Shown one piece after another: positions 54,493 to 62,473 of a DNA stretch of 64,000 nucleotides. Location: contig NZ_KB894575.1 of NCBI RefSeq assembly GCF_000374525.1, forward strand, positions 329,797-393,796, in the 5' to 3' direction. Position 1 is the stretch's first letter, and the number at the start of each line of letters is the position of its first letter. This DNA comes from Amorphus coralli DSM 19760. GTDB taxonomy: Bacteria; Pseudomonadota; Alphaproteobacteria; Rhizobiales; Amorphaceae. A program made the position numbers and the translations under genes. The notes under the pieces were generated by a model that saw nothing but the letters and a program-made list of their open reading frames with translations, had not been told where the DNA came from and did no database searches.

Positions 54493-55644
54493 TCAGGCCG
54501 TCAGGCGGGCGCAGGCCTCGGCGATGACCGCCTCCTCGTCGGTGGGGATGACGAGTGCCGGCGTCGGCCCGCGGGAGATGGTTCCGGCGTTGCGGTCGTT
54601 GGCGACCGGATCGAGCTCCAGGCCGAGGAAGCCGAGACCCGCGACGATCTCGGCCCGCACCCGGGCCGAATTCTCGCCGATGCCGCCGCAGAAGACGAGC
54701 GCGTCGAGCCCGCCCAGCACCGCCACCAGGCCGCCAATCTCGCGCACCGCGCGGGCCACGAAATAGTCGATGGCGCGTTCCGACGCCTCGGTGCCGGCGG
54801 CTTCGATGTCGCGCATGTCGGCGCCGACGCCGGAGAGCGCGATCAGCCCGCTGTCGTGGTAGAGAAGCCGTTCCAGCTCCTCTAGGCCCATGCCGTAGGC
54901 GCGCTGCAGATGGATCAGCGCACCGGGATCGATCTGGCCGCAACGGGTGCCCATGGCGAGACCGTCGAGGGTGGAAAAGCCCATGGTGGTGGCCTGGCCG
55001 AGGCCGCTCTTCATGGCGCAGGCGGAGGCGCCGTTGCCGAGATGGGCGACCACCACGCGCCCGGCATGCAGCGCCGGATGGCTCTTCTCCAGGCTGCGCG
55101 ACACGCTGGTGTAGCTGAGCCCGTGAAAGCCGTAGCGGCGCAGGCCTTCGTCATAATAGCGCGGCGGCAGCGCGAAGGCGGTCTGGGCCCAGGGCATGGT
55201 GTGGTGGAAGCCGGTGTCGAAGCAGCCGACCTGGACCGCGCCCGGCACCAGCGCCTCCACGGCCCGCACGCAGGCGAGATTGATCGGCTGGTGCAGCGGC
55301 GCCAGGCGCTCCAGCTTCGCCAGTTCGGCGAGCAGCCCGGCGTCGAGGACGCGCGGCTCGTGCAGGGTGGTGCCGCCATGCACGATGCGGTGGCCGACGA
55401 CGGAGAGCGGTGCCTCGCCCTGGTAGGGCGCCAGCGCCTCGACGAGACGGGCCAGCGCCTCGGTGTGGTCCGCCGCCTCGACCGGCCGGCTGGATTTCTC
55501 GGTGCCCTCGCCGGCGATGGACAGGACCGCCTCGTGGCCGATGCGCGCGACCATGGCGGAGGCCACGCGAACCGGTTCGCCCCCTCCCCGCTCGTAAAGG
55601 GCCACCTTGAGACTGGACGAGCCGGCATTGACGGTCAGGATCAT
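54493..55644 (-). CDS. ackA: Acetate kinase
   Basis: 383 residues, slightly shorter than the usual 400. Signatures: ILTVNAGSSSLKVAL at the start, FDTGFHHTMP, HLGNGASACAM, FSTLDGLAMGTRCGQIDPG, and VFCGGIGENSA. It converts acetyl phosphate and ADP to acetate and ATP in the cytoplasm. Here it lies beside an IclR regulator and xsc, whose product is acetyl phosphate, so it may replace phosphotransacetylase in sulfonate use (inference). It is 91 bases downstream of the IclR gene on the same strand. Confidence 0.95.
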   Translation of the reverse strand: MILTVNAGSSSLKVALYERGGGEPVRVASAMVARIGHEAVLSIAGEGTEKSSRPVEAADHTEALARLVEALAPYQGEAPLSVVGHRIVHGGTTLHEPRVLDAGLLAELAKLERLAPLHQPINLACVRAVEALVPGAVQVGCFDTGFHHTMPWAQTAFALPPRYYDEGLRRYGFHGLSYTSVSRSLEKSHPALHAGRVVVAHLGNGASACAMKSGLGQATTMGFSTLDGLAMGTRCGQIDPGALIHLQRAYGMGLEELERLLYHDSGLIALSGVGADMRDIEAAGTEASERAIDYFVARAVREIGGLVAVLGGLDALVFCGGIGENSARVRAEIVAGLGFLGLELDPVANDRNAGTISRGPTPALVIPTDEEAVIAEACARLTA

Positions 55645-55735
55645 GGAGCCCTCTTCGTTGATGTCCTGAGCGGATAGCCCGGCCGCATTGCAGATATGCG
55701 ACCGACCGGCGCGGACCGGCGCCCGCTCCGCCGGT

Positions 55736-56509
55736 TCAGGCGAAGGAGAGGCGCGACAGCTCCTCCGCCGCGGCGCGCAGCTGCGGCAGGTGATCCTTGG
55801 CCCGGGCGATGTCGAAGCGCTGGGTCGGGGCGTGGAAGGACAGCGTGGCGAAGAGCCGGCCGTTGGTGTCGCGGACCGGCACCGCCAGCGCGATCATCCC
55901 CTCCATGAACTCCTCGTCGTCGGTGGCGAAGCCGTCGGCGCGGATCTGCAGCAGGGCGGCGCGCAGCCGGTCGGGATCGGTGATGCTGTTGGGCGTGCGC
56001 GGTTCCAGCCTTGCCGCCGCGAGATAGCGGTCGAGATGCCGGTTGGGCAGCGAGCTCAGATACATCTTGCCGGACGAGGTGCAGTAGAACGGCACCCGGG
56101 TGCCCACCGGCAGCTGGATGCGCAGCGGCCAGGCCGTCTCGACGCGCTCCAGGTAGATCATCTCGTCGCGCTCGGGCAGCGAGATGTTGCACGTCTCGCC
56201 GATGCCCGCGGCAAGCCGCGTCAGGATCGCCAGCCGCGCGGTGCGCAGCCGGAGCGACGACAGGATGCCGCCGGCCATCTCGCGCGCGCGCCGGCCGGGG
56301 GCATAGCTGCGGCCGTCGATGTCGCGCTGCAGGAAGCCCTCCTCCTCCAGCGTCGCGAAGAGCCGATGGATCGTGGGCTTGGGAAGGCCGATCGCCTGGT
56401 TGATCTGGGTGGGGGTCACCGGCACGCCGGCGGCCGCCACCGCCTCCATCACCAGAAGCAGCCGCAGATTGGTCGGGATCGTCTCCTTTCCCTCGTCGAG
56501 AACCTGCAT
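55736..56509 (-). CDS. IclR family transcriptional regulator (candidate isethionate regulator)
   Basis: 257 residues, GGAGGC ribosome site. N-terminal winged helix at about 20-75 (TPTQINQAIGLPKPTIHRLFATLEEEGFL), then the GAF-like IclR effector domain (residues 95-250). It is divergent from the GMC dehydrogenase and xsc. IclR-type regulators (IseR) are reported for isethionate clusters. Two matching 17-bp dyads, at 56657 and 60331, are its likely targets. Activator or repressor role is not evident. Confidence 0.88.
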   Translation of the reverse strand: MQVLDEGKETIPTNLRLLLVMEAVAAAGVPVTPTQINQAIGLPKPTIHRLFATLEEEGFLQRDIDGRSYAPGRRAREMAGGILSSLRLRTARLAILTRLAAGIGETCNISLPERDEMIYLERVETAWPLRIQLPVGTRVPFYCTSSGKMYLSSLPNRHLDRYLAAARLEPRTPNSITDPDRLRAALLQIRADGFATDDEEFMEGMIALAVPVRDTNGRLFATLSFHAPTQRFDIARAKDHLPQLRAAAEELSRLSFA

Positions 56510-56656
56510 GCGCCTCCGCCCGCACCGTGAATGGACCCAGCCAAGTCGCCAAGACCTTAGGAGAAGGGGGGGAGCGCATCAATTCGCAGTTTGCCGCCAT
56601 GACGATGGTGCCCGCCCCCGATCCGTCGATGCAGCGCATCATAATCCATTTCATTT

Positions 56657-56673
56657 TGATACTTGAAGTCTCA
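56657..56673. promoter_or_regulatory. Candidate IclR operator, site 1 (GMC/xsc promoter)
   Basis: TGATACT-TGA-AGTCTCA, a 17-bp dyad with one mismatch between arms. It matches site 2 at 60331 in 13 of 17 positions. It sits within a larger perfect dyad TTTTGATA (56654-56661) / TATCAAAA (56675-56682). The position, 55 bases before the GMC gene and 148 from the IclR gene, suits a divergent control site. Confidence 0.6.
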
Positions 56674-56727
56674 TTATCAAAAGGCAATGATCGACCCACA
56701 CACCGGCGAACAGGTGGACGGGAGCGC

Positions 56728-58347
56728 ATGGACACGGGAGCGGCAGAGCTCAGGGCGGATTATGTGATCGTCGGCGCGGGGTCGTCCGGGTGCGTTATCG
56801 CCAACCGGCTGACCGCAGATCCGTCGGTGCGCGTGATCCTGCTGGAAGCCGGCGGCCGCGACACCAATCCCTGGATCCACGTGCCGGTCGGCTACTTCAA
56901 GACGATGCACAATCCGGCTGTCGACTGGTGCTACCGCACCGAGCCGGACCCGGGCCTGAACGGGCGCAGCCTGGAATGGCCGCGCGGCAAGGTGCTCGGC
57001 GGATCGTCGTCGCTGAACGGTCTGCTCTATGTGCGCGGCCAGGCCCAGGACTACGACCGCTGGCGCCAGATGGGGCTGGAGGGCTGGGGCTGGTCCGACG
57101 TGCTGCCGCTGTTCAAGCGCTCGGAGAACCAGGAGCGCGGCGGCGACGCCTATCACGGCACCGACGGGCCGCTGGCGGTCAGCAACATGCGGCTGGTGCG
57201 CCCGGTCTGCGACGCCTGGATCGCCGCGGCCGAGGCCGCCGGCTATCCCTTCAACCCCGACTATAACGGTGCCAGCCAGGAGGGCGTCGGCTACTTCCAG
57301 CTCACCGCCCGCAACGGCCGGCGCTGCTCGGCTGCGGCCGCCTTCCTGAAACCCGTCCTCGACCGGCCGAACCTGAAGATCGTCACCCGGGCGCACGTGC
57401 GCCGCGTGGTGATCGAGGAGGGACGCGCCACCGGCATCGAATATGGAGACGCCTCGGGCGCCGTGCGGGTGGCGTACGCCGACGGCGAGGTCATCCTGTC
57501 GGCCGGCGCCATCGGCTCGCCGCAGATCCTGATGCTCTCCGGCGTCGGCGAGGCGGCGCACCTTGCCGAGCACGGCATCGCGCCGGTGGTCGATCTGCCG
57601 GGCGTCGGCCGGAACCTTCAGGACCATCTGCAGGCCCGCCTGGTCTACAAGTGCACCGAGACGACCCTCAACGACGAGGTGCGCAGCCTGGTGGGCCGCG
57701 GCCGCATCTTCATGGAATACGCCCTCTTCCGAACCGGCCCGATGACCATGGCGGCGAGCCTGGCCACCGGCTTCATGCGGACGGACGAGCGCGTGGAGAC
57801 GCCGGACATCCAGTTCCACGTCCAGCCGTGGTCGGCCGACAGTCCCGGCGAGGGTGTGCATCCCTTTTCCGCCTTCACCATGTCGGTCTGCCAGCTCCGA
57901 CCGGAAAGCCGCGGCGAGATCCGGCTGCGCTCACCGGACGCGGCCGACCACCCGGCGATCCACCCCAACTACCTGGCCACCGAGACCGATCGGCAGACCA
58001 TCGTCGCCGGCATCAAGATCGCGCGGCGGATTGCCGACAACTCCCCCCTTCGCGAAAAGATCGCGGTCGAATACCGTCCGGGACCGGACGTTGCGGCGGA
58101 CGACGACGACGGGCTTCTCGACTGGGCGCGGAACTCGGCAACGACGATCTATCACCCCACGGGAACCTGCCGGATGGGCGTTGACGGCCAGGCGGTGCTG
58201 GACGCGCGGCTGCGCGTGCGCGGCATTCGCGGCCTGCGCGTCGCCGACTGTTCCGTCATGCCGGAGATCGTTTCCGGCAACACGAATGCGCCGGCCATCA
58301 TGATCGGCGAGAAGGCAAGCGACATGATCGCCGAAGACCGGCACTGA
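56728..58347 (+). CDS. GMC family FAD-dependent alcohol dehydrogenase (candidate isethionate dehydrogenase IseJ)
   Basis: 539 residues from the ATG at 56728 (GACGGGAGCGC upstream). FAD-binding motif DYVIVGAGSSGCVIANRL (11-28), GMC signature 1 WPRGKVLGGSSSLNGLLYVRG broken at residues 85-105, signature 2 GAIGSPQILMLSGVG near 258-272, catalytic His in YHPTGTCRMG. IseJ of isethionate degraders is a GMC-type flavoprotein oxidising isethionate to sulfoacetaldehyde. The xsc gene 49 bases downstream supports that role; other alcohols remain possible. Confidence 0.85.
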   Translation: MDTGAAELRADYVIVGAGSSGCVIANRLTADPSVRVILLEAGGRDTNPWIHVPVGYFKTMHNPAVDWCYRTEPDPGLNGRSLEWPRGKVLGGSSSLNGLLYVRGQAQDYDRWRQMGLEGWGWSDVLPLFKRSENQERGGDAYHGTDGPLAVSNMRLVRPVCDAWIAAAEAAGYPFNPDYNGASQEGVGYFQLTARNGRRCSAAAAFLKPVLDRPNLKIVTRAHVRRVVIEEGRATGIEYGDASGAVRVAYADGEVILSAGAIGSPQILMLSGVGEAAHLAEHGIAPVVDLPGVGRNLQDHLQARLVYKCTETTLNDEVRSLVGRGRIFMEYALFRTGPMTMAASLATGFMRTDERVETPDIQFHVQPWSADSPGEGVHPFSAFTMSVCQLRPESRGEIRLRSPDAADHPAIHPNYLATETDRQTIVAGIKIARRIADNSPLREKIAVEYRPGPDVAADDDDGLLDWARNSATTIYHPTGTCRMGVDGQAVLDARLRVRGIRGLRVADCSVMPEIVSGNTNAPAIMIGEKASDMIAEDRH

Positions 58348-58396
58348 GCCCGGACCGGCGACCGTCAGGACAGACTGGAAAACGGGGAAGACACCC

Positions 58397-60169
58397 ATGC
58401 GCATGACCACGGAAGAAGCCTTCGTGAAGGTGCTCCAGATGCACGGCATCGAGCACGCCTTCGGCATCATCGGCTCCGCCATGATGCCCATCTCCGACCT
58501 CTTCGGCCGAGCCGGTATCACGTTCTGGGACTGTGCCCACGAGGGCTCCGCCGGCATGATGGCGGACGGCTACACGCGCGCCTCCGGCAAGATGTCGATG
58601 ATGATCGCCCAGAACGGGCCGGGCATCACCAACTTCGTCACCGCGGTGAAAACCGCCTACTGGAACCACACCCCGCTGCTTCTGGTCACGCCGCAGGCGG
58701 CGAACAAGACGCTGGGCCAGGGCGGTTTCCAGGAAGTCGAGCAGATGAAGCTGTTCGAGGACATGGTGGCCTACCAGGAGGAGGTGCGCGACCCCTCCCG
58801 GGTGGCCGAGGTGCTGAACCGCGTCATCCTCGAGGCGAAACGTGCGAGCGGCCCGGCACAGATCAACGTGCCGCGCGATTTCTGGACCCAGGTCATCGAC
58901 GTGCCGCTGCCGCAGATCGTCGAGTTCGAGAGGCCGGCCGGCGGTGACGCGGCGATCAGCGAGGCGGCAAAGCTCTTGGCCGGCGCCCGGTTCCCGGTGA
59001 TCCTCAACGGCGCCGGCGTCGTGCTCGCCGGGGCCATCGACGACACGGTGGCGCTGGCGGAGCGTCTCGATGCGCCGGTGTGCGTCGGCTACCAGCACAA
59101 CGACGCCTTCCCGGGCTCGCATCCCCTGGCCGCCGGCCCGCTCGGCTACAACGGCTCGAAGGCCGGCATGGAGCTGATCTCCGAGGCCGACGTGGTGCTG
59201 GCGCTCGGCACCCGGCTAAACCCGTTCTCCACCCTGCCCGGCTACGGCATCGACTACTGGCCGAAGGACGCCAAGGTCATCCAGGTGGACATCAAGCCGG
59301 AGCGCATCGGCCTCACCAAGCCGGTCTCGGTCGGCATCGTCGGCGATGCCGGCAAGGTGGCCCGCCGCATCCTGGAACTCCTGCCGGAGGACAAGGACGA
59401 GGAGGCCGGCCGCAAGCGGCGCGACACGATTGCCATGCGCAAGTCGGCCTGGGCCCAGCAGCTCTCCTCCATGGACCACGAGGACGACGATCCCGGCACG
59501 ACCTGGAACGAGCGCGCCCGCGCCGCCAAGCCCGACTGGATGAGCCCGCGGATGGCGTGGCGCGCCATCCAGGCCGCCCTGCCGCGCGACGCCATCATCT
59601 CCACCGACATCGGCAACAACTGCGCCATCGGCAACGCCTACCCGGCGTTCGAGGCGGGCCGGAAATATCTGGCGCCGGGCCTGTTCGGCCCCTGCGGCTA
59701 CGGTCTCCCGGCGATCGTCGGCGCCAAGATCGGCTGCCCGGACACGCCGGTCGTGGGCTTTGCCGGCGACGGCGCCTTCGGCATCGCCGTGAACGAGCTC
59801 ACCGCCATCGGCCGGTCCGAATGGCCGGGCATCACCATGGTGGTGTTCCGCAACTATCAGTGGGGCGCGGAAAAGCGCAATTCCACGCTGTGGTTCGACG
59901 ACAACTTCGTCGGCACCGAGCTGGCCGACGGCGTCAGCTATGCCGGCATCGCCCAGGCGTGCGGCCTGAAGGGCGTGCAGGCGCGCACCATGGACGAGCT
60001 CACCCAGGCGCTGGACCAGGCCGTCCGCGACCAGATGGAGAGCGGCAAGACCACCCTCATCGAGGCGATGATCAACCAGGAACTGGGCGAGCCCTTCCGC
60101 CGCGACGCCATGAAGAAACCGGTCGCCGTGGCCGGCGTCGACAAGGCGGACATGCGTCCGCAGGCCTGA
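58397..60169 (+). CDS. xsc: Sulfoacetaldehyde acetyltransferase
   Basis: 590 residues, the usual Xsc length. A three-domain thiamine diphosphate enzyme: catalytic Glu in DCAHEGSAGMMADGYTRASGK broken at residues 46-66, central domain 190-330, TPP motif GFAGDGAFGIAVNELTAIGR near 454-473. The insertion WDDDNF-type region YQWGAEKRNSTLWFDDNF is typical of Xsc rather than acetolactate synthase. It converts sulfoacetaldehyde and phosphate to acetyl phosphate and sulfite. Follows the GMC gene by 49 bases. Confidence 0.93.
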   Translation: MRMTTEEAFVKVLQMHGIEHAFGIIGSAMMPISDLFGRAGITFWDCAHEGSAGMMADGYTRASGKMSMMIAQNGPGITNFVTAVKTAYWNHTPLLLVTPQAANKTLGQGGFQEVEQMKLFEDMVAYQEEVRDPSRVAEVLNRVILEAKRASGPAQINVPRDFWTQVIDVPLPQIVEFERPAGGDAAISEAAKLLAGARFPVILNGAGVVLAGAIDDTVALAERLDAPVCVGYQHNDAFPGSHPLAAGPLGYNGSKAGMELISEADVVLALGTRLNPFSTLPGYGIDYWPKDAKVIQVDIKPERIGLTKPVSVGIVGDAGKVARRILELLPEDKDEEAGRKRRDTIAMRKSAWAQQLSSMDHEDDDPGTTWNERARAAKPDWMSPRMAWRAIQAALPRDAIISTDIGNNCAIGNAYPAFEAGRKYLAPGLFGPCGYGLPAIVGAKIGCPDTPVVGFAGDGAFGIAVNELTAIGRSEWPGITMVVFRNYQWGAEKRNSTLWFDDNFVGTELADGVSYAGIAQACGLKGVQARTMDELTQALDQAVRDQMESGKTTLIEAMINQELGEPFRRDAMKKPVAVAGVDKADMRPQA

Positions 60170-60366
60170 CACCGCACCCGGCGCGGACGGGCCAGCCCCG
60201 TCCACGTGACCCCAGACACGAGGCGCGGAGAATCCGGCGAAGACCGGGCGCCGAGACAACGGAGAGACCAGAAGGGACGGGGCCAGACCGCCAATCGGAG
60301 ATTGCGTCGACCCAACGATTGATATCTTATTGAGGCTATAAGTCTCATTTTCACCAGGGAGGGAAG
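60170..60366. other. Intergenic region between xsc and the TRAP genes
   Basis: Contains a GGACGGG-CCAGC-CCCGTCC hairpin (60185-60203) without a T-run, then the operator and AT-rich promoter area at 60315-60350. A TTGATA (60319) and TATAAG (60337) are present but too close together for a standard sigma-70 promoter. The region suggests that the TRAP genes have their own promoter. Confidence 0.45.
60331..60347. promoter_or_regulatory. Candidate IclR operator, site 2 (TRAP promoter)
   Basis: TGAGGCT-ATA-AGTCTCA, a 17-bp dyad with a single arm mismatch, sharing the right half AAGTCTCA exactly with site 1 and the left TGA-x-x-CT. It lies 36 bases before a ribosome site and small open frame, and 163 bases before dctQ. 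Confidence 0.6.
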
Positions 60367-60519
60367 ATGAGAGTTGCGTCGTTCTCGCGTGAGGACGTGA
60401 TCGGGACGCCTGCCGACAGAGGTCCGAAAAAGGCCCGCCGGGCACGCGACCCCCAGCCAGTGCAGCGCCTCCGGCCGCCTCCTGCGGACACCAACAAGGG
60501 GAGGAGGCGATGGCTATGA
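60367..60519 (+). CDS. Possible 50-residue leader peptide coupled to dctQ
   Basis: An ATG preceded by an excellent AGGGAGGGAAG ribosome site opens a 50-codon frame. It is Arg- and Pro-rich towards its end (GRRRWL). Its TGA overlaps the dctQ start region: it forms ATGA with the in-frame ATG at 60516. No homologue is recognised. The ribosome site and overlap argue for translation; the composition is also compatible with a chance frame. It may regulate or couple translation of the TRAP genes. Confidence 0.4.
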   Translation: MRVASFSREDVIGTPADRGPKKARRARDPQPVQRLRPPPADTNKGRRRWL

Positions 60520-61073
60520 GCCCGGAGGCCGAACACCGGCTTCGCCGTCTCACGCGCATACTGGACTTTCCGGGCATGCTGGTCGGCAAGGCAGCCGCGT
60601 GGCTGATCGTGCCGATGATCGGCGCGCTGGTCTACGAGGTGATCGCGCGCTTCGGCTTCAACAGCCCGACCATGTGGGCCTACGACGCGACGTTCATGTT
60701 CTACGGCGCGCTGTTCATGCTGGGCGCGGCCTACACGCTGGGCCAGGACAGCCACGTGCGGGCCGACTTCCTGTTCAACATCCTGACGCCGCGCTGGCAG
60801 GGAATCATCGACGGGCTGTTCACGCTCGTCCTGTTCTTCCCGGCCATGTACTTCTTCACCGTGGCGACCTTCGACTACGCGATGGTGTCGTGGATGCGCG
60901 GCGAGCGGATTCCCACCAGCCCGATGATGCCAATCATCTATCCGCTGAAGACGGTCATGCCGATCACCGGAGCGCTGCTCCTGATCCAGGGCGTCTCGGA
61001 ACTCCTGAAGAGCTATTTCAGCATCGTGACGAACCGGCGTTTCCGCGCTCCGGGCGAGGAGGCACGGGTATGA
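60510..61073 (+). CDS. TRAP transporter small permease subunit (DctQ type), system 3
   Basis: 187 residues from the ATG at 60510 (GGAGGCG upstream); the ATG at 60516 is also possible. Four membrane spans. Motif YEVIARFGFNSPTMWAYDATFMFYGALFMLG split over residues 42-72, then TLGQDSHVRADFLFN, typical of the larger DctQ type. Its TGA overlaps the dctM ATG (ATGA). With DctM and the binding protein it forms the transporter of the sulfonate cluster, matching IseKLM-type carriers in arrangement. Confidence 0.9.
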   Translation: MAMSPEAEHRLRRLTRILDFPGMLVGKAAAWLIVPMIGALVYEVIARFGFNSPTMWAYDATFMFYGALFMLGAAYTLGQDSHVRADFLFNILTPRWQGIIDGLFTLVLFFPAMYFFTVATFDYAMVSWMRGERIPTSPMMPIIYPLKTVMPITGALLLIQGVSELLKSYFSIVTNRRFRAPGEEARV

Positions 61074-62386
61074 CCGATGCAACCCTCGGCCTGGTGTCGC
61101 TCGGCCTCATCTTCGTCGGTCTCCTGACCGGCTATCCTATGGCCTTCACCTTCATCTTCATCTCGCTGGTGTTCGGCTGGCTGGGGATGGGCGATCGCGT
61201 GATCTCCCTGATGCAGTACCAGTTCTTCGCGCTGATGCGCGACACGACACTGGCCGCGATCCCGCTCTTCCTGTTCATGGGCTTCGTGCTGGAGCAATCC
61301 GGCCTGATGGAGCGCATGTTCAAGGCGCTCAGGCTGCTGCTCGGACGGGTGCGCGGCTCGCTCTACCTGATCGTGCTCCTGGTGGCGACGGTGTTCGCCG
61401 CGGCCACCGGCATCGTCGGTGCCTCGGTGACGGTGCTCGGCGTCATGGCCGCGCCGATGATGATGCAGTCGGGCTACGACACCCGCCTGTCGGCCGGCGC
61501 GATCGCAGCCGGCGGCACCCTCGGCATCCTGATCCCGCCCTCGATCCTGCTGATCGTCATGGGACCGGTGGTCGGCGTGCCGGTGTCGGACCTCTTCACC
61601 GCGGCGATCATTCCCGGCCTGATGCTGTCGACGGCCTACATCGCCTACACGCTGATCAAGAGCTACCTGAACCCGGAGCTCGGACCGCCCCTCAGCCTGG
61701 AGGAGATCAACGAGACCAGCGGCGCGGAGAAGGTGCGCGAGCTCTTGCTCGGCATCATCCCGGTGACAGTGGTCATCGCCTTCACGCTCGGCGTCATCAT
61801 CGGCGGTGTCGCGACGCCGACCGATGCGGCGGCGAGCGGCGCGCTGGCCTCTCTGGTGCTGGCCCTGGTCTACCGGCGGATGTCGTGGCCGTCCTTCAAG
61901 AAGTGCGTCTACAGCACGCTGACCATGTCGGCGATGATCATGTTCCTGCTGGGCTCGGCCAACTTCTTCGGCGCCGTGTTCTCCCGGCTGGGCAGCGCCA
62001 ACCTCCTGACGGACTACCTGCTGAGCCTACCCTTCTCGCCGACGATCATGCTGATGATCATCCTGGCGATCGTGTTCGTGCTCGGCTCGCCGCTGGAATG
62101 GATTCCCATCGTGCTGGTGATCGTGCCCATCTTCCTGCCGACCATGGTGGAGATGGGCTACGATCCGCTGTGGTTCTCCATCCTGATCGCCGTGACGCTG
62201 CAGACCTCTTGGCTGACCCCGCCGATGGCCTTGTCCGCCTACTTCCTGAAGGGCGTCGTGCCGCAATGGAAGATGGGCGACATCTATCTCGGCATGACCC
62301 AGTTCGTGGTGCTGCAGCTCATCGTCGTCGCCCTTCTGGTGGCCTTCCCGCAGATCGTGCTGTGGCTGCCAAACGCGCTTCAGTGA
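61070..62386 (+). CDS. TRAP transporter large permease subunit (DctM type), system 3
   Basis: 438 residues, ATG overlapping dctQ by four bases. About 12 membrane spans with signatures FAAATGIVGASVTVLGVMAAP, GGTLGILIPPSILLIVMGPV, VATPTDAAASGALASL and SWLTPPMALSAYFLKGV. It moves the solute with a sodium ion gradient. In this context isethionate or a related C2 sulfonate is the likely cargo (inference from xsc and the shared operator). Confidence 0.93.
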   Translation: MTDATLGLVSLGLIFVGLLTGYPMAFTFIFISLVFGWLGMGDRVISLMQYQFFALMRDTTLAAIPLFLFMGFVLEQSGLMERMFKALRLLLGRVRGSLYLIVLLVATVFAAATGIVGASVTVLGVMAAPMMMQSGYDTRLSAGAIAAGGTLGILIPPSILLIVMGPVVGVPVSDLFTAAIIPGLMLSTAYIAYTLIKSYLNPELGPPLSLEEINETSGAEKVRELLLGIIPVTVVIAFTLGVIIGGVATPTDAAASGALASLVLALVYRRMSWPSFKKCVYSTLTMSAMIMFLLGSANFFGAVFSRLGSANLLTDYLLSLPFSPTIMLMIILAIVFVLGSPLEWIPIVLVIVPIFLPTMVEMGYDPLWFSILIAVTLQTSWLTPPMALSAYFLKGVVPQWKMGDIYLGMTQFVVLQLIVVALLVAFPQIVLWLPNALQ

Positions 62387-62473
62387 AGACCCCGTCCAAC
62401 CAGAGCAACAAGGGGCCTTCGCCGACCGTCCGGAGATCCCGGACACCGAACCAACCCTAGGGAGGAAATACCG

